Origin: an uncultured Spirochaetaceae bacterium
GTDB lineage: Bacteria > Spirochaetota > Spirochaetia > Sphaerochaetales > Sphaerochaetaceae
Direction of reading: 5' to 3'
Assembly: GCA_944389975.1 (NCBI GenBank)
Contig: CALXOH010000018.1
Span: 50,594-114,593, forward strand
Length of the DNA: 64,000 bases
Position 1 is the first letter of the stretch. Every line of letters begins with the position of its first letter. Of this stretch, positions 16,659 to 24,660 are shown piece by piece. A program made the position numbers and the translations under genes. Under the pieces are notes generated by a model. It was given only the letters and a program-made list of their open reading frames with translations, made no database searches and had not been told where the DNA came from.

Positions 16659-18115
16659 CAGGTGCCATCTCCAGTACCGAAGTAATCGTATGTCGGAGCC
16701 TCGGCGTTGATCTGCTCGATTTCGTGCCGCGCCTCCTCCTCACTCATGCCGCGGAAATTCATCAGGTAGTCCAGCTTGCTTCTGAGTCCTTTCTCGACTT
16801 CCTGTATCGCCCTTTCCCTCTCCGTATCTTCGTCCAGCATGATGCTGTCGCCGAAGGAGATCGTGATCGCATCGTCATCCGGAAGGCGCTCCGATGTGGA
16901 GTACAGAATCTCCAGCGCCCTGATCGATGAGAGTATGTGTCTGATTGCCGGCACCAGCATCTTGTTCTGTATTCCGAGCACCGTGTTGTATGTTCGTTTC
17001 TCCTCGGTCAGTACCTGCTTTGCAGTAGCGGGCATTCCCGTGTTGTCGGTAACGTAGGCGTTCGCATCGATCTGCATGATCGAACACGCAAGAGACATCA
17101 CGGCCTCCAAATGCTCCTTATAGGCAGCAAGCCTGAGCTCCGGTGCAGATACTTCGAAAAGATCCTTTCCCTGTTCCTTGCCCTGCAGTTTCTTGTAATA
17201 GTGTTTGTCGAAGGAGGAGATGTCATCGATCCATTTCCCGTCAATTTGTTTTTGGGGGATCATCGACTCGTCCAGGAAAACCCTACCTCTCCCTGCAATG
17301 CGCTCAAAGGCCATGTCGCTGAATGTTCTGTCGATCTCCTCGAGCTGATCGATTGCATTAGCAAAGATGGATATGCCTACGGGTGAACCGTCCTTGTTGT
17401 TTGCGAAAGGTGTCTTCATGTAGTGGAAAAGCGGCCGATCGAGGTTGTGGATGATTATCGGCTCGGGCGTGATTCCAGCCCATGCTGGAACCGTGGAAAG
17501 GGAGACCTCCGAGCCTAAAGTCCCTCCGTCGAAAGTGAAAGCCTTGCTTGTGATGGTGCAAGACGAGGATGACGCATCCGCGCCTTTGGAGAAAACATGG
17601 CTCTCCAGCTTGCAGTAGTGGTGATCCTTATCCGTACTTGCATAGTCGACGAAAATGGCCGACATGAGATCGTCGCCATCCCAAGCGACTGGAATCACCC
17701 GGTCCGCCGGATACCAGTCGACAAGGATGTTTTTCGTATCGATGTCGTAGTACGGCCGAGCGGAGATTGCACCAAGGGCAAGCGCCTTTTCAGTCTTCTC
17801 CTGGAGTACATCCCCCATTACTTTCCCGATGCGTGCCGTCGCTTCTTCGTCCTCGCCTATGCGGATATCGAACTCGTTGCAAGCTTTGCCCGCAATATCC
17901 TGACAGACGAGTTTTGCAAAAGATGCACTCTTGTCCCAGTCGGCATCCTTGAGCCACGGGGCGTGACCTGAATAGATGTCTCTCCAAAGCGTGATGAGTT
18001 CCGTCATCTCTCCCGGTAGGACTGGGGAAAGCCCCATCTTGCGCTTTATCTCCTCATTTCCTCCAAAACCGAATATTCCCATGATCCAACTCCTGAAATT
18101 GCCCCAAAAGCTCAT
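16658..18115 (-). CDS. Portal protein
   Basis: A 485-residue portal of the A118/SPP1 type: LVDWYPADRVIPVAWDG near 135-150 and a helical C-terminus ending in a short acidic tail. It forms the ring through which terminase packages DNA. It sits between terminase and minor capsid protein genes and overlaps the terminase stop by four bases (ATGA type). Confidence 0.87.
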   Translation of the reverse strand: MSFWGNFRSWIMGIFGFGGNEEIKRKMGLSPVLPGEMTELITLWRDIYSGHAPWLKDADWDKSASFAKLVCQDIAGKACNEFDIRIGEDEEATARIGKVMGDVLQEKTEKALALGAISARPYYDIDTKNILVDWYPADRVIPVAWDGDDLMSAIFVDYASTDKDHHYCKLESHVFSKGADASSSSCTITSKAFTFDGGTLGSEVSLSTVPAWAGITPEPIIIHNLDRPLFHYMKTPFANNKDGSPVGISIFANAIDQLEEIDRTFSDMAFERIAGRGRVFLDESMIPQKQIDGKWIDDISSFDKHYYKKLQGKEQGKDLFEVSAPELRLAAYKEHLEAVMSLACSIMQIDANAYVTDNTGMPATAKQVLTEEKRTYNTVLGIQNKMLVPAIRHILSSIRALEILYSTSERLPDDDAITISFGDSIMLDEDTERERAIQEVEKGLRSKLDYLMNFRGMSEEEARHEIEQINAEAPTYDYFGTGDGT

Positions 18116-19458
18116 GTTCCCATCCTTCCCGCAAGGGCGACTATATTGCCGAGCCCGTAGGACTTGGCCTTTACGTACACCTCAGAGTAGCAGAAGTAGC
18201 GAAGGGCATCGCATGTATGGTCGTTGATCTTCAACACTACGTCCTCCCCCGTCTTCTCGCTCTTCTCCTCATCCCACGAATACGACTGCAGCTCCCTGAT
18301 GAGGTTCTTGCATCTGCTTGCAACCCTGATTTTTCCGAGGGAAAAGAGCATACCGGTAAAGCGTATGCCGTTAAGAACATCGTTGTTTGCAAGCCACAAG
18401 CGAGGGAAAACCCGGGCTTTACGAAGTGCGGTTATAAGGGAAGCAGCAGAAGGGTCGAAATATGCAGCCTTTATCGGATACTTCGAAGCCAACGCCGAAA
18501 TGTCTGCGACGTACTCGTCGTCAGTCTTCTGTCGTTCCATCGCCTTGGACGACCAGTAGTATTCGTCGATGACGTCGAAAGTCCCTGTATCGGCAGAGTA
18601 CCCGATGACAAGGACCGCAGTCGGGTTCGTCGTGCCGTAGTCTCCTGCAACGTAATAAGCCGAGTACCGCCAGAGATCAGGGCCGAGGTTGTCGAAAACC
18701 ATTGTTTGCGGGTTAAAGGAAGAAAACACAAGCCCGGAAGCTAAACACCACTCGCCGAGTATGTAGCGCCGATAGAAAACACCTGTCCACTGCTTGTCAT
18801 AGAAGGCACGCCTTTCTTCAGATAGCGCCAAGTTGTCCGATAGCTGGAAGTGTACGTGCAACAGCTGCTTCTCCTGATATTTGTCGATGAAACGAGTCTT
18901 GACGAAATGCGAAGGTCCCTCGGGGTTGCAGTTCATCCATATCTTCGCACCAGTTACTGAGAGACGGGCCAATGCCTGATTGACAAAACTCTCAGGCATG
19001 AGCGCCACCTCGTCCAAAAGCACCCCGGCAAGAGTGATGCCCTGTATCAGATCCTGCGATTTCTCATCGTTGCCACCGAAAAGGAAGAAGTTGTTGACGT
19101 GTCCGTCGCTGTTGGAGATGATGACGCGGTTGTCGTGCTTTCTCTCGATGAGCGTATATCCGAGATAGCGGACGATCAGTTTCATCGGCCCCAGTACGTT
19201 TCTCTCGAAGCTCTTTATCGTCTTTCCGCATAGTGCGAAATTCTGTCCGTTAAAAGTCTCTGTAGCCCACATCAAAAAGCCAAAGGTGAGCGCTATCGTC
19301 TTTCCACTCCTGACAGCTCCGTCTGCAATGACACCTGCACACGATGCAAGCCGCGGTGTCTTGTACCAGTACATCAAGAGGAGCTGTTTCGGCGAGAACT
19401 TCCATTCCATCTTGATGGGTTGCTGGGCGTTACTCTGCCAAGCTTTCCTTATCGCCAT
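18112..19458 (-). CDS. Terminase large subunit
   Basis: A 448-residue packaging motor. Walker A is GAVRSGKTIAL (about 47-57), Walker B is GVLLDEVAL (about 145-153), and the RNase H-like nuclease half shows VAGDYGTTN, AAYFDPSA and DHTCDALRY with the expected acidic residues. It is PBSX-like in appearance. It overlaps the small subunit by 29 bases. Confidence 0.93.
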   Translation of the reverse strand: MAIRKAWQSNAQQPIKMEWKFSPKQLLLMYWYKTPRLASCAGVIADGAVRSGKTIALTFGFLMWATETFNGQNFALCGKTIKSFERNVLGPMKLIVRYLGYTLIERKHDNRVIISNSDGHVNNFFLFGGNDEKSQDLIQGITLAGVLLDEVALMPESFVNQALARLSVTGAKIWMNCNPEGPSHFVKTRFIDKYQEKQLLHVHFQLSDNLALSEERRAFYDKQWTGVFYRRYILGEWCLASGLVFSSFNPQTMVFDNLGPDLWRYSAYYVAGDYGTTNPTAVLVIGYSADTGTFDVIDEYYWSSKAMERQKTDDEYVADISALASKYPIKAAYFDPSAASLITALRKARVFPRLWLANNDVLNGIRFTGMLFSLGKIRVASRCKNLIRELQSYSWDEEKSEKTGEDVVLKINDHTCDALRYFCYSEVYVKAKSYGLGNIVALAGRMGT

Positions 19459-19906
19459 CAGCGCCCTCCATTGTTGCAGTGTCAGGGATATCCGCGATTG
19501 CTGAGATGTCGCTTTCTTCCAGCGCCTTGACCGCCGCCTTCATCGCCTGTGCAAATTCGCGCCTCTCTTCTCCAGAGTCCACAGGATGCGGATCGTCAGA
19601 CATGCCGAGATAGTTCTTCGCGAGGAAAATCGCCGCCCCTGGATTCTTGATCGCATGTCGGAAAAGCGACCTCCTGATGGACGCTCTTCCGGAGGCAAGA
19701 AACTCCTCGGCCACGGTCTCATATGACTGCCCCTCGTAGTTTTCCCTCACCCACTTCCGGATGGTTGTACGGGAAACGTGAAAAACCGAGAGTATCTCGG
19801 CCTGCGTGCACTGGATGGAAAGGAGATCCTCAAACAGCTGCTTTGCCGTTATCGTCCTTCCTTTCGCATCCTTCATCTCTGGCAATTGTGTCTTAGCTTC
19901 AGCCAT
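19430..19906 (-). CDS. Terminase small subunit
   Basis: A 158-residue protein. A helix-turn-helix (QAEILSVFHVSRTTIRKWV, about 36-54) recognises phage DNA, and a central helical part (IKNPGAAIFLAKNYLGMSD) probably oligomerises. The acidic tail overlaps the start of the large subunit gene. Confidence 0.87.
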   Translation of the reverse strand: MAEAKTQLPEMKDAKGRTITAKQLFEDLLSIQCTQAEILSVFHVSRTTIRKWVRENYEGQSYETVAEEFLASGRASIRRSLFRHAIKNPGAAIFLAKNYLGMSDDPHPVDSGEERREFAQAMKAAVKALEESDISAIADIPDTATMEGADGDKESLAE

Positions 19907-19910
19907 TCTT

Positions 19911-20567
19911 TTACGCTATCCTTTCGGCCTTGAGGCCTGTCAGTTTCTGCCAGCGCTCGATTATCACCTGACAGTATCTCGGGTCGATCTCCATCATGCG
20001 GCACTTCCTCCCGAGTTGTTCGCATGCGATCAAAGTCGAGCCACTACCGCCGAACGGGTCAAAAACAATCTCTCCTTTCCGGGAGCTGTTGTTGATAAGT
20101 CTTGAAAGAAGTGAAATCGGCTTCATAGTCGGATGCTCTTCACTTCGAGATGGTTTGTCGCAGTCGATGACCGTGCTTTGTGTCCTGTCGTCGACAAAAT
20201 AATGTGGAGCTCCCTCTTTCCATCCATAAAGGCAAGGTTCATGTTTCCACTGGTAATCCTGCCGACCTAAAGTAAACGAATTCTTGTTCCAAACTAGAAT
20301 CTGTCTAACTTCCAGCCCGGCATCCTGCAACGCAGAAACGAAGTTAAGAGTTTCAGATGTCGAATACCATATGTAGAAAGCCCGCCCTGCTTTGAGCCGT
20401 TCCTTCATCATACGGAAAACCGACAAGAGAAAATCTCTGAAATTGCTTTCTGTCATCTTGTCGTTCTCGATAGTTAAGGCATCCTTTGTCTTGCCTGTAT
20501 ACGCCACGTTGTATGGAGGATCAGTCAATATCATGTCTACAGATACCCCCCCCCAGTAGCTTTGCAA
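19911..20567 (-). CDS. DNA methyltransferase domain, separated from its ParB-like N-terminus by a 9-G run
   Basis: A beta-class DNA amino-methyltransferase (N6-adenine or N4-cytosine). The catalytic motif IV DPPYNVAY lies near the N-terminus and the SAM-binding motif FDPFGGSGST near the C-terminus, followed by EIDPRYCQVIIERW. The reading frame has no credible start or ribosome-binding site. It overlaps the end of the ParB-like gene at a run of nine G (20546-20554, minus strand). Removing one G joins the two into a continuous protein of about 400 residues (..AKLLGGVSVDMILTDPPYN..), the usual ParB-methyltransferase fusion of phages. Confidence 0.85.
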   Translation of the reverse strand: MQSYWGGVSVDMILTDPPYNVAYTGKTKDALTIENDKMTESNFRDFLLSVFRMMKERLKAGRAFYIWYSTSETLNFVSALQDAGLEVRQILVWNKNSFTLGRQDYQWKHEPCLYGWKEGAPHYFVDDRTQSTVIDCDKPSRSEEHPTMKPISLLSRLINNSSRKGEIVFDPFGGSGSTLIACEQLGRKCRMMEIDPRYCQVIIERWQKLTGLKAERIA

Positions 20568-21108
20568 TGTCGTCGATGCTCGTGCTGTCCCCGCACATCA
20601 CGATGTGGTTTCCGAGGCGGTAGACCTCGCCGAGCTTCACATAGGGCTCCTCCGGGGGCGTTGTGTCGAAGTCGTCCTCTTCGACAGGCTTGAGTGTATC
20701 GCCGCCTTCCTCGTCACCTTCGAGATCGTCCAGGAATCTCGTAGAGAATCCGAAAGGCTCCATGTCGTAGTCCAGATCGAGAAGACTCTGCAGTTCGTCG
20801 AAAAGCTGATCAGCATCCCACTCGGAGAACTCATTCGTTCGGTTGTCCGCCAGTCTGTAGGCCTTCACCTGTTCCTCGGTAAGATCTGCAGCTACGACGA
20901 CGGGCACTTCCTTCATCTTCAGCTTCTTCGCCGCCATCAACCTGGTATGCCCGACGATGATGACGTTATCCTTGTCCACGACTATAGGCTGCCGGAACCC
21001 AAACTCCTTGATGGATGCGGCTACCTTCTCCACCGCTTCCTTCGGAATGTTCCTCGGATTCTTTTCGTAAGGGATGATGTCCCGCACCTTCATGCTGATT
21101 ATTTCCAT
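20521..21108 (-). CDS. ParB-like nuclease/NTPase domain, truncated by the 9-G run
   Basis: A 195-residue ParB-like N-terminal domain (VRDIIPYEKNPRNI, IVVDKDNVIIVGHTRLMAAKKL, ADNRTNEFSEWD), followed by the VYRLGNHIVMCGDSTS linker that normally leads into a methyltransferase. The frame leaves the methyltransferase at the nine-G run and stops shortly after (GGGICRHDID). In the joined state it would form the N-terminus of an orphan phage methyltransferase that could protect phage DNA from restriction. Confidence 0.85.
   Translation of the reverse strand: MEIISMKVRDIIPYEKNPRNIPKEAVEKVAASIKEFGFRQPIVVDKDNVIIVGHTRLMAAKKLKMKEVPVVVAADLTEEQVKAYRLADNRTNEFSEWDADQLFDELQSLLDLDYDMEPFGFSTRFLDDLEGDEEGGDTLKPVEEDDFDTTPPEEPYVKLGEVYRLGNHIVMCGDSTSIDDIAKLLGGGICRHDID
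20546..20554 (-). repeat. 9-bp G homopolymer, candidate phase-variable tract
   Basis: Nine consecutive C on the plus strand (G on the coding strand) exactly at the joint between ParB-like and methyltransferase frames. Eight Gs restore one open frame; nine separate the domains. Such tracts slip during replication and switch many phage and bacterial methyltransferases. Confidence 0.8.
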
Positions 21109-21188
21109 CCAAAAACAAAGCTCCTTGTGTCTGTTTTTTTGATTGAGGGTCGCTCGTTTGCTAGAGCATTCCCGCCCTCATGATACGC

Positions 21189-21218
21189 AAAAAGCCCCTC
21201 CTGATTTGTTGGAAGGGC
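21189..21218 (-). terminator. Intrinsic terminator upstream of the ParB/methyltransferase gene
   Basis: On the minus strand GCCCUUCC pairs with GGAGGGGC (one G-U) around a 9-base loop, followed by TTTTT. It would end the early small-gene operon before the methyltransferase pair. The 136-base gap 21109-21244 otherwise shows no gene. Confidence 0.6.
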
Positions 21219-21244
21219 GTTGCATTTCTTTTTCTTTCGCCAAT

Positions 21245-21568
21245 TCATGCATTGCACGCAACAGTTGTATCTTTGCTTTTGCTTTTCCTGGACTTTCTCG
21301 AAGGAGAGGGACCCGTGTAAAGATAATCGACAAACGTGGAGCCATCGGGAAGAACCTGTCCCTCCTCGATGTACCTTTTGAGCGTATCGGAACGTTTGAA
21401 ACCAAACATCTGTGCACACTCCTGAATCGAGTCGAAAACGATTGTCATTCCATCACGTCCGAAAGCGATGACGGGAGTGCTTTTTGTCTTGTGCAGTTTG
21501 ATCTCCTCGTCATCCCAGCCTTCCTTTGACTGCTTGCTTCTTTTACTATTCACTGTATTGCTATCCAT
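21245..21568 (-). CDS. Small phage protein with NUMOD/HTH-like motif
   Basis: A 107-residue protein from ATG 21568. The segment VIAFGRDGMTIVFDSIQECAQMFG followed by LKRYIEEGQ and TFVDYLY resembles the short DNA-binding repeats (NUMOD1-like) found with homing endonucleases and phage regulators. Both ends are Lys/Ser-rich. Exact role unknown. Confidence 0.6.
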   Translation of the reverse strand: MDSNTVNSKRSKQSKEGWDDEEIKLHKTKSTPVIAFGRDGMTIVFDSIQECAQMFGFKRSDTLKRYIEEGQVLPDGSTFVDYLYTGPSPSRKSRKSKSKDTTVACNA

Positions 21569-21597
21569 AGAATTACATCCTCTCTTAAACTCTCCCC

Positions 21598-21768
21598 TTA
21601 CTTCCAAATCTGGACGATAAGGTTGACAATACCGATGTAAGCCAAGATTCCGAAAGACGCCCTCGCGAACTCCTGCCAGTCATTTACGACCGCACCCTTC
21701 CAAAAGAACCAGCACGTAAAGACTCCGAAAGCAAACCCGAACACGGTGTATAGAATCTTTGATACCAT
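21598..21768 (-). CDS. Small membrane protein
   Basis: A 56-residue protein starting MVSKILYTVFGFAFG, with GGAGGTGGAGTG just before the start and a TGATG overlap with the upstream nuclease-like gene. Two hydrophobic segments (about 5-23 and 38-53) flank a short polar loop. Function unknown; it is translated as part of the early operon. Confidence 0.6.
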   Translation of the reverse strand: MVSKILYTVFGFAFGVFTCWFFWKGAVVNDWQEFARASFGILAYIGIVNLIVQIWK

Positions 21769-22322
21769 CACTCCACCTCCTTTCTGAACTTTTCCATATA
21801 TTCCGTCCTATCGATGAAATGTATCGGTACATCAAGCGGCTCCGGAATCTTCGCTCCATATCCTTTGTCCAGCCAGTGTTGTATGTATCTGTACATGATG
21901 AATTCAGCCTCGGAGTTTCTTGCGAATTCATAGAATCCGCCTTGGTTTCTTCCATGCTTCAGATATACAGCTCCATCTTCAAAAACCTCATAAAGCAACC
22001 ATCCTTCCGGCACTTCATGCTCCATGGCAATGCCAGGATTCGTGACATACGCTCTGAACATTCCCATCCCTTTATCCGGATAGATCCTAAAGGCCTTCTT
22101 TCTGTCTTTAAGGAAATCGGCTCTTGTTGCTTTGCATTCAACCACTACAGAAGGTTCTTTAAGCCTGAATTTCTTGGATAAAGCAATGATGTCGGGAGAC
22201 TCTGGAAGTGATGTCATTCCTGGTTCATATGTGATAAGCATATCGCTTCTTCCAACAAAGTATTGCCTCATTATGAATTCGGCGATAAACCATCCGACGC
22301 TTATAAGCTCCGAGTGCGTCAT
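21768..22322 (-). CDS. PD-(D/E)XK-like nuclease protein
   Basis: A 184-residue protein (start MTHSELISVGW, strong GGAGGTGGAGTG site). The motifs SPDIIALS and VVVECKATRADFLKDRKK give the D..E-x-K pattern of restriction-like nucleases; the RADF-x-x-DRKK stretch resembles MmcB-type proteins. It could process DNA during phage replication. TGATG overlaps link it to both neighbours. The longer in-frame extension upstream lies inside the preceding gene and is not used. Confidence 0.65.
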   Translation of the reverse strand: MTHSELISVGWFIAEFIMRQYFVGRSDMLITYEPGMTSLPESPDIIALSKKFRLKEPSVVVECKATRADFLKDRKKAFRIYPDKGMGMFRAYVTNPGIAMEHEVPEGWLLYEVFEDGAVYLKHGRNQGGFYEFARNSEAEFIMYRYIQHWLDKGYGAKIPEPLDVPIHFIDRTEYMEKFRKEVE

Positions 22323-22750
22323 CACTCCACCTCCACGATGCACTTGCTGTAGTCTATCTCGCCGGTCTCGTCCTTGTACTCGGAGAGGTTTATGTATACC
22401 TCGCGTGCCCATGTTCCCAGAACGATGCTGACTTCCCAAGAGGTTCCAGTCCAATATCCTCCCTGTTCCTGATACCTTGGCTTTTCCCCTCTCCATGCGC
22501 ATATGCATCTAGAATCATCCACTGTCAGATAACTGAACTTAAAAATCTTCCTCAGCTCGTGGGCTAATTCAGTCAGCGTCAACGTGTCGGGATTTCCGAC
22601 AGGTACGCCGTCGACCTGATCTAAAATACGCATAGCCTCTTCCAATCCATAGGCTTCTCCCAGCGTGGTGGAACAACACGATTTCTCGTAGGCCTCCCAT
22701 TTTTCTTCTGTCTTCCTGTCTATCTCTCTCTTTGCTTCCTCTAGCGTCAT
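22322..22750 (-). CDS. Phage protein of unknown function
   Basis: A 142-residue protein from ATG 22750 (MTLEEAKREIDRK) with AAAGGAGGAAGT before it. Helical N-terminus, then a beta-rich C-terminus with many Trp/Tyr (CICAWRG, GYWTGTSWEV, WAREVYINLSEY). No family recognised. Coupled by TGATG to the downstream nuclease-like gene and by a 4-base overlap to the upstream micro-gene. Confidence 0.6.
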   Translation of the reverse strand: MTLEEAKREIDRKTEEKWEAYEKSCCSTTLGEAYGLEEAMRILDQVDGVPVGNPDTLTLTELAHELRKIFKFSYLTVDDSRCICAWRGEKPRYQEQGGYWTGTSWEVSIVLGTWAREVYINLSEYKDETGEIDYSKCIVEVE

Positions 22751-22842
22751 ACTTCCTCCTTTTTTATTTGCTCGTTCATTTTGTAAAGAAAGTTGAGACA
22801 GCAATTGATCCCCGCGATTTCTAGCAAAGGGTTCTTGATCAT
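22747..22842 (-). CDS. 31-residue phage micro-protein
   Basis: Starts MIKNPLLEIAGINCCLNFLY and ends in a Lys/Glu-rich tail. GAGGAGGCG precedes the ATG, and its stop overlaps the next ATG (ATGA). The start, spacing and coupling argue that it is translated. Role unknown. Confidence 0.45.
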   Translation of the reverse strand: MIKNPLLEIAGINCCLNFLYKMNEQIKKEEV

Positions 22843-22845
22843 TTC

Positions 22846-23031
22846 TTACGCCTCCTCGTTCCATGCGACTACATATGGATATTCCAGTGGATCGAGCAAT
22901 CTCTTGCCCACTAATTCCCCGAACTCCGCGTCCTTTTCCGTCAGGATCTTCCCTCCGTGGAACCGATACTTCTTGGCCTTCTTTTTCGCCAAGGAAAGGG
23001 TCCTGCAACCCAAATATGTTCGTTTTGACAT
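22846..23031 (-). CDS. Small basic phage protein
   Basis: A 61-residue protein (MSKRTYLGCRTLSLAKKKAKKYRF..) with GGGAGGTTGATCGG before the start. Very basic first half, acidic/hydrophobic second half. Function unknown; part of the early small-gene run. Confidence 0.55.
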   Translation of the reverse strand: MSKRTYLGCRTLSLAKKKAKKYRFHGGKILTEKDAEFGELVGKRLLDPLEYPYVVAWNEEA

Positions 23032-23074
23032 CCGATCAACCTCCCAAATACCTCACTAGCCGCGCAAGGATTGC

Positions 23075-23239
23075 TCACAGCGCGTCCGTTTTGCTTTCCC
23101 TAGTAATTTCACCTATTTGTTCTTCCGATGCGTTTAAAGGCCGTTTTTCATTTTCCCATCCGAGATCCCGCACCGCATCGTCGTGCAGGATCCGAAACCT
23201 TCTCTCCGCTTCCGCAAGGTCGAAATCAATCATGGCCAT
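23075..23239 (-). CDS. Small acidic phage protein
   Basis: A 54-residue helical, charged protein starting MAMIDFDLAEAERRF. The ATG lies two bases from the stop of the gene at 23241, so it is likely coupled to it. No recognisable family. Confidence 0.5.
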   Translation of the reverse strand: MAMIDFDLAEAERRFRILHDDAVRDLGWENEKRPLNASEEQIGEITRESKTDAL

Positions 23240-23240
23240 G

Positions 23241-23849
23241 TCAGATGAAATCCGGTGGTGGAATCAACTGCTCGTGGCTCCTGTCCTCCAGCAGGTTGCT
23301 TTCTTGGACAGTCTCCGTCTGATCGAAAAGATCAAGCTGTCCGTCGCTTCCCTTCTTACCTTCGACAGCATAGGCGTAGGCTTCATCCAACACCTTGTTG
23401 CACAGTTCGACCTCATCGTCGTCCAAAATGTTTCGATAATCCTCCTTGTCGTGGAGCGGCCAGCCGTCGTCGTCTTCCATATCGAAAAATCCAGCCACGT
23501 TCGGAGCAACAAGGAGAGGACTTTTGAGCTTCATCTCCGCCCTTGTTCCCGGACACGTCAGGATCGCCTTGAAGACGAAACCGTAGCCAGTCTGCGTCTC
23601 CTTCTTCTGCAGGCCGTATACATGCAGCCTTCCTGCTGGGATGTCCATCAGCTCCATGTGTTCGGCGAATGCGTGATCCAACTCAGAAAGCGCGTCGATG
23701 AAATCCTGGTGCGGAATCGTACCGGATTCCTTTGTCAGAACCTCCCTTGTCATCGTGTCGAGCATCTCAACCGTCATCAGGTGGCCTTCGTATTCGACCC
23801 TTACCGCGACTTCTGTCGTGTTTTTCTCGTCCGTTTTGGTCTCGTTCAT
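23241..23849 (-). CDS. Phage protein of unknown function
   Basis: A 202-residue acidic protein. The first 30 residues look disordered, the middle is mixed alpha/beta (HVYGLQKKETQTGYGFVFKAILTCPG), and an acidic patch MEDDDGW precedes a helical C-terminus. Start overlaps the end of the gene at 23846 by four bases (ATGA). Possibly a DNA-mimic or accessory replication protein, but nothing proves this. Confidence 0.6.
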   Translation of the reverse strand: MNETKTDEKNTTEVAVRVEYEGHLMTVEMLDTMTREVLTKESGTIPHQDFIDALSELDHAFAEHMELMDIPAGRLHVYGLQKKETQTGYGFVFKAILTCPGTRAEMKLKSPLLVAPNVAGFFDMEDDDGWPLHDKEDYRNILDDDEVELCNKVLDEAYAYAVEGKKGSDGQLDLFDQTETVQESNLLEDRSHEQLIPPPDFI

Positions 23850-24304
23850 TTCTCCTCCCTATCCGCCTGTAGCTTGTCCAATGCAAACTCGAGGCTTTCG
23901 CAGCGCTTTTTCAAAGCCTCGTTCTCCTTCTTGAGCGCATCGTCATTCCGACCTTCCCTTTGCGCCGCCACAAACCCGGGAATCAAGGAACATGCGACAA
24001 CCTCTTCCGGAGACCCGTTCTGTATCAGCTCGGTGTTGTACCGTAGCATCTGCACGTCTATGCCGGCCTTTCCGAACCTCCGGAATGTATCGAGAAGGAG
24101 AGACGACATCATCACGCCGATATTGTCAGGGGACATGTTCCCCAGAATGACCAATCGGGAACATCCGGCCCCCGCAGCCACGATATATGCATGCAACTCG
24201 TCGGATCCTATCCGAAGCTCGGCAAAGCGCTCGTCGTGTCCCTTATCCCCATCAAGCAGCTCAAGGACTGTTTCCTTGACTGCCGCGAAATCAACCTTTT
24301 CCAT
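23846..24304 (-). CDS. Phage protein of unknown function
   Basis: A 152-residue protein. An alpha/beta part with hydrophobic strands (LHAYIVAAGAGCSRLVILG) precedes a C-terminal coiled coil (about 118-150, DDALKKENEALKKRCESLEF). Located in the early operon; function not recognised. Confidence 0.6.
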   Translation of the reverse strand: MEKVDFAAVKETVLELLDGDKGHDERFAELRIGSDELHAYIVAAGAGCSRLVILGNMSPDNIGVMMSSLLLDTFRRFGKAGIDVQMLRYNTELIQNGSPEEVVACSLIPGFVAAQREGRNDDALKKENEALKKRCESLEFALDKLQADREEK

Positions 24305-24325
24305 TTTTCTTTCCTTTCCTTTCGC

Positions 24326-24454
24326 TCAGCACACAATGGCACTGAACGCAAATACAGTCATAAACATCCCCGAAAACACGCCGAAGATCACTCCGAGGAC
24401 GAAGCACTCGGCCCTTGTCACGGGTATTTCCTTCCTTTCGCCTGTTCCTCTCAT
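24326..24454 (-). CDS. Single-span membrane micro-protein
   Basis: A 42-residue protein MRGTGERKEIPVTRAE.. with one hydrophobic segment (about 18-41, ending FSAIVC). Its ATG overlaps the stop of the preceding gene (ATGA). A small phage inner-membrane protein; role unknown. Confidence 0.5.
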   Translation of the reverse strand: MRGTGERKEIPVTRAECFVLGVIFGVFSGMFMTVFAFSAIVC

Positions 24455-24660
24455 CTCGAACCACACTCCAGGGCGATGAGCCGATCCAGCAGCCATATCT
24501 CGAGGTTCTTCGACTTCAGGCTCGCCTTTATCTCGGCCTTCTCCTGAACTGCCACCTCGCGCCTTTCCATCAGCAGGTCGTAGAGCGTCTTCGTGACTAT
24601 CTCCTGTCCGATTGCAGCCTCCCTGCTCATCGGCCTCATCGTTCCGATCGTGATTTTCAT
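24451..24660 (-). CDS. Small helical phage protein
   Basis: A 69-residue helical protein (MKITIGTMRPMSREAAIGQEIV..) in the replication block, with 4-base overlaps on both sides. Unknown function. Confidence 0.55.
   Translation of the reverse strand: MKITIGTMRPMSREAAIGQEIVTKTLYDLLMERREVAVQEKAEIKASLKSKNLEIWLLDRLIALECGSR

Noticed and set aside
22863..24479. A 538-codon open frame on the plus strand
   Set aside because: It is antisense to seven or more coupled minus-strand genes with good ribosome-binding sites; its translation is Ser/Arg/Cys-rich with no recognisable domain, as expected for a shadow frame.
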